Assembly: GCA_934364805.1 (NCBI GenBank)
Contig: CAKRMH010000022.1
Location: forward strand, 1 to 36,829
From: an uncultured Lachnospiraceae bacterium
GTDB taxonomy: Bacteria > Bacillota > Clostridia > Lachnospirales > Lachnospiraceae
Reading direction: 5' to 3'
Length of the DNA stretch: 36,829 nt
Positions 1-5,967 of the stretch are shown piece after piece. The notes under the pieces are model-generated. The model searched no databases. It was not told where the DNA came from and worked only from the letters and a program-made list of their open reading frames with translations. Each line of letters begins with the position of its first letter. The first letter of the stretch is position 1. Made by a program: the position numbers and the translations under genes.

Positions 1-1
1 T

Positions 2-74
2 GGGATATTAGCTCAGTTGGTAGAGCACTTGACTTTTAATCAAGTTGTCCGGGGTTCGAATCCCCGATGTCTCA
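2..74 (+). tRNA. tRNA-Lys, anticodon UUU
   Basis: The sequence folds as a full cloverleaf of 73 nt. The acceptor arms GGGATAT and ATGTCTC pair with two G-U wobbles. The D-arm motif GCTCAGTTGGTAGAGC, the anticodon stem CTTGA/TCAAG with loop CTTTTAA, and the T-arm GGGGTTCGAATCCCC are all present. The anticodon TTT reads lysine AAA/AAG codons. The discriminator base is A; CCA is not encoded (TTG follows). Its promoter lies outside the window, so it may be the last gene of a tRNA cluster. Confidence 0.97.
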
Positions 75-88
75 TTGATAATGAAAGA

Positions 89-113
89 AGTCGTTCGTTA
101 GAACGGCTTTTTT
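89..113 (+). terminator. Rho-independent terminator after tRNA-Lys
   Basis: AGTCGTTC and GAACGGCT form an 8-bp stem with one wobble and a GTTA loop. A run of six T follows. It lies 15 nt past the tRNA, so it ends the tRNA transcript. Confidence 0.88.
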
Positions 114-184
114 CTATTTCAGATAACAAAGTTATAAGCTTTTCTATTGCTCTGTCTGATTGAGAATGGACATTCGCCAAAGGG

Positions 185-376
185 TTACTGTCTGAAAAGG
201 CATTTTATAATTTTAAACAGTATTTTGTTTTATCATTCTAACATTTAAGAAAAAATTTACTTCCTAAAAGAATGCTTTTTGATTATAAGCAGTAAATATT
301 CAAGCCATCCAGCAATTTGAAGAAATTTTACTGTCTAAAAGAATATTTTTGGATTTTAAGCAGTATTTGTTATTGA
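185..376 (+). repeat. Three diverged ~71-bp tandem repeats with hairpin cores
   Basis: Three copies of a related segment begin at 185, 257 and 328, a period of 71-72 nt. Copies 1 and 3 both start TTACTGTCT and end near CAGTATTTTGTT or CAGTATTTGTT; copy 2 has TTACTTCCT and ends CAGTAAATATT. In copies 1 and 3 the edges TACTG and CAGTA, plus inner TAAAA/TTTTA, can form a hairpin of about 36 nt. The A+T content is very high. No convincing ORF is present from 114 to 489, so these repeats are the main content of that gap. Their function is unknown. Confidence 0.65.
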
Positions 377-489
377 AAAGGTACTACTTCGACCAGTGCG
401 GAACCACAATCTGCTGATAAACTACATATCGGTAGCAAGAATATCCATGTATGAAACAGAATAGATACTTAATGACAAGGAGATAAACA

Positions 490-780
490 ATGAGTCAGTT
501 ATTACTTTTGGTGCAATATACAATGAAACCTGGAACAAGACAAGCTTTTGTTGACGAGATGAATGCATCTGGAATTTTACAAAAGATCCGCGAAGAAGAG
601 GGGTATGTGTCTTACAACTATTATTTTGATGTGGCAGAAGTGGATAAACTGCTTTTAGTCGAAGAGTGGGCGTCAGAAGACAAACAGCAGAATCATCTAA
701 AAACAGCGCATATGAACGCATTTAAACAAATCAAAGAAAAATATGTATTAAGTACTTCTGTGGAAAAACTTACAAAATAA
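490..780 (+). CDS. ABM-fold (YgiN-like) putative monooxygenase
   Basis: The 96-residue protein has the size and pattern of the antibiotic biosynthesis monooxygenase (ABM) fold. These are small dimeric ferredoxin-like proteins, often quinol monooxygenases or heme-related enzymes. Family signs are the N-terminal strand LLLVQYTMKPGTRQAFVDEM, then EEGYVSYNYYFDV, the strand KLLLVEEWASED, and H-x2-T-x-H-M near residues 70-77. The start is supported by AAGGAG seven bases before ATG. No signal peptide or membrane segment is seen, so it is cytoplasmic. It lies just before the leader-ORF/GNAT pair and may share its transcript, since no terminator lies between them. The real substrate cannot be read from sequence. 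Confidence 0.85.
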   Translation: MSQLLLLVQYTMKPGTRQAFVDEMNASGILQKIREEEGYVSYNYYFDVAEVDKLLLVEEWASEDKQQNHLKTAHMNAFKQIKEKYVLSTSVEKLTK

Positions 781-824
781 TAGACAGTACTTGAATTCTA
801 CAAAACGGAACAGAGGAGAAGAAA

Positions 825-872
825 ATGAATTTACCAATAAAAAAGAAAGCAAAGATTCAAACAGAAAAATGA
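825..872 (+). CDS. Possible 15-codon leader ORF coupled to the GNAT gene
   Basis: A short ORF encodes MNLPIKKKAKIQTEK, a lysine-rich peptide. It has the best ribosome site in this stretch (AGAGGAGAA, 7-8 nt before its ATG). Its TGA stop overlaps the ATG of the acetyltransferase in an ATGA junction (869-872). The acetyltransferase has no Shine-Dalgarno of its own, so translation is probably coupled. The alternatives are a frameshift that split a longer N-terminus, or a TTG start at 791 for a 191-residue product. I favour coupling because the GNAT domain begins cleanly at 869. Confidence 0.4.
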   Translation: MNLPIKKKAKIQTEK

Positions 873-1366
873 GAGCAATTGTACAGGCAGAGGAAAAAGA
901 CAAAGAGGAGATCTTGAGATTATATAAGACACAGCTGGGGCGGGAATTCTGTCCCTGGGATGAGACTTATCCGGGAGAAAAAGAAATTGAATTTGATCTG
1001 TCCCGGGATGCCTTGTTTGTCATGAAGGATGAAAAAGGAAAAATTATTGCATCCATATCCATTGATGAGGATGAAGCTGTGGAAAAACTGGAATGCTGGA
1101 CACCGGAGCTTCAGCCGGGAAAGGAACTATCCCGGCTTGCAGTGGACCCTGATTATCAGAACCATGGTCTCGCAAGAGAGATGTTACAGTACGGAATGCA
1201 GGTTGTATACAGCCAGGGATATAAAAGCGTACATTTTCTAGTGAACAGGCATAATAAGAAGGCGCTTCGTTCCTATGCGGCATTGAATTTCCAGACGGTG
1301 GGTGAATGTGAGTTGTATGATCAGCCGTTCTTATGTTACGAAAAAGCACTTATCCAGGCACTGTGA
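869..1366 (+). CDS. GNAT-family N-acetyltransferase
   Basis: The 165-residue protein from this ATG matches a single GNAT domain. Motif A reads ELSRLAVDPDYQNHGLAREM (residues 86-105), with Q97-N-H-G100-L-A102 as the acetyl-CoA pyrophosphate loop. The C-terminal N-K-x-A-x3-Y-x3-N-F pattern (residues 129-141) is also typical. It would transfer an acetyl group from acetyl-CoA to a small molecule or protein amine; the acceptor is unknown. A longer reading from TTG at 791 adds 26 charged residues outside the domain and has no ribosome site, so I chose 869. The gene overlaps the 825 leader ORF by four bases. Confidence 0.88.
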   Translation: MRAIVQAEEKDKEEILRLYKTQLGREFCPWDETYPGEKEIEFDLSRDALFVMKDEKGKIIASISIDEDEAVEKLECWTPELQPGKELSRLAVDPDYQNHGLAREMLQYGMQVVYSQGYKSVHFLVNRHNKKALRSYAALNFQTVGECELYDQPFLCYEKALIQAL

Positions 1367-1403
1367 GCGCCGAAGAGGGTGGATTTTTCAATGTAAAAAT
1401 GTT

Positions 1404-1431
1404 TTGACATGCAGAAAAAACGGGATGTCAA
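1404..1431. promoter_or_regulatory. Inverted repeat upstream of XRE regulator
   Basis: TTGACAT and ATGTCAA form a perfect 7-bp inverted repeat separated by 14 nt. It lies about 65 nt before the XRE-family regulator gene, where an autoregulatory operator would be expected. TTGATA at 1439 may be a -35 element, but no good -10 follows. Operator function is inference. Confidence 0.35.
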
Positions 1432-1494
1432 GGCATGTTGATAGACAAAAAACACGAATTTGGTTAATGTGAGCAGGGAAGGGAGGCAGAGAAT

Positions 1495-2070
1495 ATGGAG
1501 CTTGGAAAACAGATACGGAAATACCGGAAGGAACAGTCTTTATCTCAGGATGAACTGGCAGAAAAGGTATATGTTTCGAGACAGACAATTTCGAATTGGG
1601 AAAATGATAAAAGTTACCCGGATGTGAACAGTCTTATTCTTTTAAGCAAAGTATTTCATACCTCGATTGACAATTTGATCAAAGGAGATGTTGAAGTCAT
1701 GAAAGAGCAGGTAAAGAATGAAGATCGAAAAGGATTTGAGAAGATCAGCAGGATATTCAGCGTATTGTTTTTGGCAATGATGATCACGCCGATCCCGCTT
1801 ATCCATTATCTGAAATATGCGGGGATTGCGATTTGGGCGCTGCTTGCTGTCGTTACGTTGTATTTTTCATTCATCGTAGAAAAAAAGAAGAAACAATTTG
1901 ATATCCAGACCTATCGCGAGATCATTGCATTTATGGAAGGGGAAAAGCTTGATGAGATTGCAAAGGCAAGAGAAGAAGGGAAGACCACATATCAGAAGAT
2001 CCTGCTTTCAGTTGGAGCTGCAGTTGTGACATTGGTGATTGCAATTATTTTTACGATGCTGCTCGGATAA
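1495..2070 (+). CDS. Membrane-anchored XRE-family transcriptional regulator
   Basis: Residues 4-60 form a Cro/C1-type helix-turn-helix (RKEQSLSQDELAEKVYVSRQ, then TISNWENDKSYPD), the usual Firmicute XRE pattern. A charged linker follows. Three hydrophobic segments lie near 87-104, 106-127 and 168-190, with a lysine-rich loop at 129-134 and a soluble part to about 165. The DNA-binding head is therefore held at the membrane, suggesting it senses an envelope or membrane signal. The start is supported by GGGAGG before ATG. No partner gene is adjacent; the Bce system begins 2 kb downstream. Target genes are unknown; the inverted repeat at 1404 is a candidate self-operator. Confidence 0.88.
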   Translation: MELGKQIRKYRKEQSLSQDELAEKVYVSRQTISNWENDKSYPDVNSLILLSKVFHTSIDNLIKGDVEVMKEQVKNEDRKGFEKISRIFSVLFLAMMITPIPLIHYLKYAGIAIWALLAVVTLYFSFIVEKKKKQFDIQTYREIIAFMEGEKLDEIAKAREEGKTTYQKILLSVGAAVVTLVIAIIFTMLLG

Positions 2071-2093
2071 AAGTAAAAAGTGCACATCGAGAG

Positions 2094-2151
2094 CGTTTGA
2101 AAGAACCGAAACAGACCGGAGAGACCTGGTCTGTTTCGGTTCTTTCGAACG
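2094..2151. repeat. 58-nt perfect-stem hairpin without a U-run
   Basis: A 19-bp perfect stem (arms 2099-2117 and 2128-2146), extended by five more pairs with one wobble, encloses a 10-nt loop. Its arms read GAAAGAACCG... and ...CGGTTCTTTC. It lies 24 nt past the XRE stop. No T-run follows on the plus strand; on the minus strand a T-rich stretch begins only about ten bases away. It may still end or protect the XRE transcript. Confidence 0.6.
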
Positions 2152-2198
2152 TGGCTTCATTATAGGAGGATTACTTCCGAGAGGAAAGATATTAGTTG

Positions 2199-2219
2199 AT
2201 TTATAAGTCACTTATAAAT
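2199..2219. promoter_or_regulatory. 21-bp perfect palindrome, candidate operator
   Basis: ATTTATAAGT-C-ACTTATAAAT is a perfect palindrome with 10-bp arms. It ends 11 nt before the -35 box of a strong promoter. The position suits a regulator-binding site. The binding protein is unknown. Confidence 0.5.
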
Positions 2220-2230
2220 TACATAGTTAC

Positions 2231-2259
2231 TTGCAAAAGAACAGTATGATTTTTATAAT
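2231..2259 (+). promoter_or_regulatory. Sigma-A-type promoter for the mini-ORF/phosphatase transcript
   Basis: TTGCAA and TATAAT are separated by exactly 17 nt. Transcription would start near 2266, giving a leader of about 240 nt before the phosphatase gene. The gap 2071-2505 therefore holds a hairpin, a palindrome, this promoter and a chain of tiny ORFs. Confidence 0.7.
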
Positions 2260-2306
2260 ATAGAATTGATGAAAAATGTTATAGAGGTCGGAAGTTTTTT
2301 ATAAGG

Positions 2307-2509
2307 ATGATAGCGAAAATACAATGATCCAGTGCAGAAAGTGCGATTACCATTGACATGCAGATGCACGACAGCATGAAAGGAACTATAATGAATATAC
2401 AGTATACACAAGAGAAAAAATTTACAAAGGAACAGGTATGGAGGGCGGAACGGCAATGAATATCTGCAATTTTTCAAATAAATATGAAAAAGGAAGGAAA
2501 ACAGCATGA
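2307..2509 (+). other. Chain of mini-ORFs in the leader of the histidine phosphatase gene
   Basis: The leader holds short ORFs, several joined by ATGA overlaps. MIAKIQ (2307-2327) overlaps MIQCRKCDYH (2324-2356). A 22-codon ORF at 2391-2459 begins MNIQYTQEKKFTKEQV and has AAAGGA 6-7 nt before its ATG. Its stop overlaps the start of MNICNFSNKYEKGRKTA (2456-2509), whose stop overlaps the phosphatase ATG at 2506. MNIQYTQEKKFTKEQV resembles the beginning of some GNAT acetyltransferases, so this could be a gene remnant rather than a set of true leader peptides. Chance is a third option in A+T-rich DNA. Confidence 0.3.
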
Positions 2510-3123
2510 AATTATATATTATACGCCATGGAGAGACTTCATGGAACAAAGAAAAGAAATTACAGGGACAACGCGATATCATGTTAAATGAAAATGGACT
2601 TCGTCTGGCAGAACTCACCGGAGAAGGCATGAAAGATATTGAATTTGATCTTGTCATCTCCAGTCCGCTGATCCGCGCAAAGCAGACAGCAGAGCTTGTG
2701 ATGGCTGGCAGACAGCTTCCGATGATCACGGATAAAAGAATCATAGAAATGTCTTTCGGCAAGTGGGAGGGAGAATGTGTAAATAACAGCGAAGTTCTTC
2801 CACCGGATTATAAGGATAAATTTTACAATGATCCGCTTCACTGCCCAAAGGCACCGGGCGGAGAATCTTTTCAGGATGTGTTAAAAAGAACAGCAGATTT
2901 CTATCAGTCATTAGTGAATAACAAAGCATATGAGAATGCGACAATACTGATCTCCACACATGGAGCTGCAAGCCGTTGCCTGCTTGCGAACTTCTATGAG
3001 GATAAAGAAGATATCTGGCGTGGAGGCGTGCCAAAGAACTGTTCCGTCTGCATTGTTGATGTTAAGGATGGCGTCGGAACCGTTCTTGAAAAGGACAAGG
3101 TTTATTATCCAAAAGAAGCATAG
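2506..3123 (+). CDS. Histidine phosphatase family protein (phosphoglycerate-mutase-like)
   Basis: The 205-residue cytoplasmic protein carries the family hallmark YIIRHGETSWN with the phospho-accepting His8. Arg57 in SSPLIRAKQTAE, an acidic residue near 81 in the EMSFGKWEG segment, and the second catalytic His152 in STHGAASR complete the active site. It removes phosphate from a small metabolite; the relatives include cobalamin/CobC-like and broad-specificity phosphatases, and the substrate cannot be chosen here. AAGGAAGG lies 9 nt before ATG. It is convergent with the TVP38-like gene 18 nt away, with no clear terminator between. Confidence 0.92.
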   Translation: MKLYIIRHGETSWNKEKKLQGQRDIMLNENGLRLAELTGEGMKDIEFDLVISSPLIRAKQTAELVMAGRQLPMITDKRIIEMSFGKWEGECVNNSEVLPPDYKDKFYNDPLHCPKAPGGESFQDVLKRTADFYQSLVNNKAYENATILISTHGAASRCLLANFYEDKEDIWRGGVPKNCSVCIVDVKDGVGTVLEKDKVYYPKEA

Positions 3124-3141
3124 GATGACGGACTTGCAGGG

Positions 3142-3825
3142 TTACTGCGTTTTTTCACGGTTATGGAAGCGATATACGATAAGTCCGACAACGTATAACA
3201 CAATGATCACAGCGAATGCGGCAACCGCGATCTCGTATCTGGCGGTTCCAAGAGCACTTCCGCTCAGCGCAGACAGGAAGATCGCCGGAAAACGTCCGAC
3301 AAACGTGATAAAAATCCAGTGGGACAGGGAAATGTCCGTCAGACCAACTACATAGGAAAGCAGATCTTTCGGAGTTCCCGGAATCAGAAAAAGCAGAAAA
3401 ATAATGCTTTCTGATTTGCGGGAACTTTTTAAAAATTTGACGGATTCGATCTTTTCTTTTTTTACAAATAATTCTACAAAATCCATGCCGAACCTGCGGA
3501 CAAAAAGGAAGACGATGACGCTTCCAATCGTGGTAGCAATATCGCAAAGCAGTGCACCTTTCCAGATGCCAAAAGCGTATCCGGCGCAGATTTCAAAAGG
3601 CCCGCCCGGGATAACGGCCATGAATACCTGAAAGATCACCATTCCCATAAAAGCAAGAATGCCGGGAAAGCCCTTTTCATTTACCCACAGACGGAATTTA
3701 TCCGGGTCAGAAGCAAAATGGACCATTGGTTTTCCAACGAAATACGTAATGACACATAGAAAAACAATCACAAGGACAGCAATCAGAATGCGGATTCCTT
3801 TTTTGGATTTCTCAGGACTGCTCAT
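3142..3825 (-). CDS. TVP38/TMEM64 (DedA-like) membrane protein
   Basis: The 227-residue protein is predicted polytopic, with hydrophobic segments around residues 12-32, 56-78, 85-110, 145-170, 172-192 and 200-220. The family core is visible: FQVFMAVIPGGPFEICAGYAFG, then IGSVIVFLFVRRFG, and FLIPGTPKDLLSYVVGLT. This family (SNARE-associated/VTT domain) is linked to lipid or undecaprenyl-phosphate movement in the membrane. The start at 3825 is chosen over 3876 because GGAGGT precedes MSSPEKSKKG at the right distance; the upstream extension lacks such a site. Role in this cell is inference from family. Confidence 0.88.
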   Translation of the reverse strand: MSSPEKSKKGIRILIAVLVIVFLCVITYFVGKPMVHFASDPDKFRLWVNEKGFPGILAFMGMVIFQVFMAVIPGGPFEICAGYAFGIWKGALLCDIATTIGSVIVFLFVRRFGMDFVELFVKKEKIESVKFLKSSRKSESIIFLLFLIPGTPKDLLSYVVGLTDISLSHWIFITFVGRFPAIFLSALSGSALGTARYEIAVAAFAVIIVLYVVGLIVYRFHNREKTQ

Positions 3826-3868
3826 ATAACAACCTCCTATTCGCACATGCTGGGATGAGTGAAATGCG

Positions 3869-3884
3869 TCTGGCATATGCCAGA
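3869..3884. promoter_or_regulatory. 16-bp perfect palindrome, candidate operator
   Basis: TCTGGCATATGCCAGA is a perfect palindrome, 44 nt before the start of the TVP38-like gene and next to the weak minus-strand promoter. A repressor site for that gene is possible but unproven. Confidence 0.4.
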
Positions 3885-4086
3885 TCCAATTTGAAGCGTT
3901 TTACAAATGTCAATATAGTATGTGCATATCTTGTGGAAGATTATGTCACGATAGAACATAATTGTAAATATGATGCGGATGAATTTAAGAAAACTTTAAT
4001 CAGAAGACAAGGTTTTCTACAAAATGAGGAAAGTAGTGCTATAGTTTCCGGGTGGAATATATGATATGATACAAGGAGCAACTCGT

Positions 4087-4103
4087 GTATCATGATGTGA
4101 TAC
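4087..4103. promoter_or_regulatory. Inverted repeat before the BceRS-like operon
   Basis: GTATCA-TGATG-TGATAC is an inverted repeat with 6-bp arms. A third TGATAC lies upstream at 4067-4072. It sits 39 nt before the response regulator start. It differs from the TTACA-N4-TGTAA site found at bceA, so it may bind another regulator or act as an RNA hairpin. Confidence 0.35.
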
Positions 4104-4142
4104 AACAACACGAAATAAGCGGGATGAGACGGGAGATGGAAC

Positions 4143-4814
4143 ATGTATCGGATATTTATGGTAGAAGACGATGAAATGATTGCGAGAACGGTCAGAAGGC
4201 ATTTGGAAAAATGGGATTATGAAGTACATATTGTTTCGGATTTCAGTAATGTGATGGCTGAATTTGCAGCATTTGATCCACAACTGGTGCTTATGGACAT
4301 ACGGCTTCCGTTTTACAACGGTTATCACTGGTGTACGGAGATCCGCAGGCTCTCCAAAGTTCCGGTTATGTTTCTGTCCTCGACAGCAGACAACATGAAC
4401 ATCGTCATGGCGGTCAACATGGGAGCAGATGATTTTATTGCCAAACCATTTGACCTGGAGGTTTTGACGGTAAAAATCCAGGCACTGATCCGCAGAAGCT
4501 ATGATTTTGCAGGAAACAGCAGTGTTTTGGAGCATAAAGGAGCACTTTTAAATCTTGCGGACGCATCGGTCAGTTATCAGGATCAGAGACTTGAGCTTAC
4601 GAAGAACGAACTGAAGATTCTGCAGACACTGTTTGAGAACAAGGAGAAGATTGTAAGCAGGGACACGCTTATGACCAGACTCTGGGAAAGTGATGCATAC
4701 GTGGATGAGAACACACTGTCTGTCAATGTGAATCGTCTGAGAAAGAAATTATCTACAATTGGACTCGACGACTTTATTTTGACAAAGAAAGGGATCGGGT
4801 ACCGGATCAGATGA
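4143..4814 (+). CDS. bceR: BceR-like response regulator (OmpR family)
   Basis: The 223-residue protein has a receiver domain (1-115) and a winged-helix DNA-binding domain (about 128-222). The receiver has the acidic pair E8-D9, phospho-acceptor D52 in LMDIRLPFYNGYHWC, S80 and K101. The stretches FYNGYHWCTEIRRLS and MNIVMAVNMGADDFIAKPFD are typical of BceR-type regulators, which answer antimicrobial peptides such as bacitracin. The gene overlaps the kinase by ATGA. In the known systems BceR activates bceAB; here bceAB lies 9 kb downstream and carries a matching operator. The ribosome site is weak (GGGAGATGGAAC before ATG). Confidence 0.88.
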   Translation: MYRIFMVEDDEMIARTVRRHLEKWDYEVHIVSDFSNVMAEFAAFDPQLVLMDIRLPFYNGYHWCTEIRRLSKVPVMFLSSTADNMNIVMAVNMGADDFIAKPFDLEVLTVKIQALIRRSYDFAGNSSVLEHKGALLNLADASVSYQDQRLELTKNELKILQTLFENKEKIVSRDTLMTRLWESDAYVDENTLSVNVNRLRKKLSTIGLDDFILTKKGIGYRIR

Positions 4815-5881
4815 AATTGCTGCAGTCATTTATAAAAAGAAATTTATTCTGGATCATTGTAGTGCTGGCTTTGTGTGGAAGTCATTTGTTTTATCTGTAT
4901 CTGGTCAATATCCCGCTTCATGATATCGGTTATTCTGCACTTTTAGATCTGTGTCTGATCGGAGTTTTCGGCACCGTGAATTACATTCGTTACCGCAGAA
5001 AAACAGCACGGATGGAAGAACTCTTAAATGAGCCGGTGAGCAGTCAGATTGAACTTCCAGAGCCGGAGGATGAGATCGAACATATTTACAGCCAGCTGTT
5101 TGAAAATGCGAATATCAGCAGACAGATGGCAGTGAATACGGCTGGAAGGCAGCAGTCGGAGATGAAAGAATATTATTCCAGATGGGTACATCAGGTAAAA
5201 ACTCCGATCGCAGCATTGCAGCTGCTGCTTCAGGTGCATCGGAACGAACTGGAGGAACTGGCAGAAAAGCCTCCGTTTTCAGAGGAGGCTGGGAAGCATG
5301 ATCCGTGCAATCTTCAGAATGTATCGGATATGGAAGAGGAGCTTTTTTGCATTGAACAGTATGTAAATATGGCGCTTCAATATCAGAGGGTCAATGGAAC
5401 GGGCAATGATTTTGTGCTTGAGGAGATCTCTTTGGATGCTGCCATACGTGAAGTGATCCGGAAATATGCCAGAACCATGATCCGGAAAAAGCTTTGTATA
5501 CAATATGAGGGAACACAGCAGATGGTGTTATCCGATGAAAAATGGATCACATTTGTTGTGGGACAGGTGCTATCTAACGCCATAAAATACTCTGCTTCCG
5601 GTACGATCCATATGGAAGTTACAAAGGAAGCGAACTGGTGTTACATAAAGATCACAGATCAGGGAATCGGGATCCGCCAGGAAGATATTCCGAGAGTATT
5701 TGAGCAGGGATTTACCGGATACAATGGACATGCAGACAAAAAATCCACAGGGATCGGATTGTATCTGTGTAAACAGGTGTTAAATAAGCTGGGGCATACG
5801 ATCCGTATTGAATCGGAAGTCGGAAAAGGGACAACCGTATGGATCGGTTTTTCCACAATAAAGCGTGAGGCAATGGACTGA
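4811..5881 (+). CDS. bceS: BceS-like intramembrane-sensing histidine kinase
   Basis: The 356-residue kinase has two membrane helices (about 12-31 and 39-58) with a very short loop between them. This is the intramembrane-sensing architecture, which lacks an extracellular sensor domain. The dimerisation box RWVHQVKTPIAALQLLLQ holds the phospho-His at 127. The ATPase part shows the N-box (VLSNAIKYS), G1 (DQGIGI) and G2 (STGIGLYLC). Such kinases sense flux through a BceAB transporter instead of binding the drug directly. The usual adjacent transporter genes are missing; a MATE exporter follows 86 nt downstream with no terminator and may be co-transcribed. Confidence 0.88.
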   Translation: MKLLQSFIKRNLFWIIVVLALCGSHLFYLYLVNIPLHDIGYSALLDLCLIGVFGTVNYIRYRRKTARMEELLNEPVSSQIELPEPEDEIEHIYSQLFENANISRQMAVNTAGRQQSEMKEYYSRWVHQVKTPIAALQLLLQVHRNELEELAEKPPFSEEAGKHDPCNLQNVSDMEEELFCIEQYVNMALQYQRVNGTGNDFVLEEISLDAAIREVIRKYARTMIRKKLCIQYEGTQQMVLSDEKWITFVVGQVLSNAIKYSASGTIHMEVTKEANWCYIKITDQGIGIRQEDIPRVFEQGFTGYNGHADKKSTGIGLYLCKQVLNKLGHTIRIESEVGKGTTVWIGFSTIKREAMD

Positions 5882-5967
5882 TATCCACAAAACAGAAAGC
5901 AGCATAAGAAAATGTGCATAAAAGAAATAGAAAAAGAAAGAATTAGAAAAAGAAAGAAGTAACGAAA

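Larger units (their letters stand above)
3826..4142. other. Intergenic region between TVP38-like gene and bceR-like gene
   Basis: This 317-nt divergent gap holds a 16-bp palindrome (3869), a weak minus-strand TTGACA (3908-3913) that could serve the TVP38-like gene, and an inverted repeat before the response regulator. An ORF from 3855 to 4064 (69 codons, starting MSEMRLAYARSN) runs through it. It looks fairly protein-like but has no ribosome site, overlaps the expected control region, and matches nothing I recognise. I do not call it a gene. Confidence 0.5.

Noticed and set aside
2..489. Mobile element beside the tRNA gene
   Set aside because: No integrase, transposase or repeat of the tRNA 3' end seen in the window.
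791..868. N-terminal extension of the GNAT protein from TTG
   Set aside because: No ribosome site before TTG; the GNAT domain begins at 869; the added residues are a charged, low-complexity stretch.
3855..4064. 69-codon ORF between the TVP38-like and bceR-like genes
   Set aside because: No ribosome site, lies over control sequences, no family recognised. Kept as a comment only.
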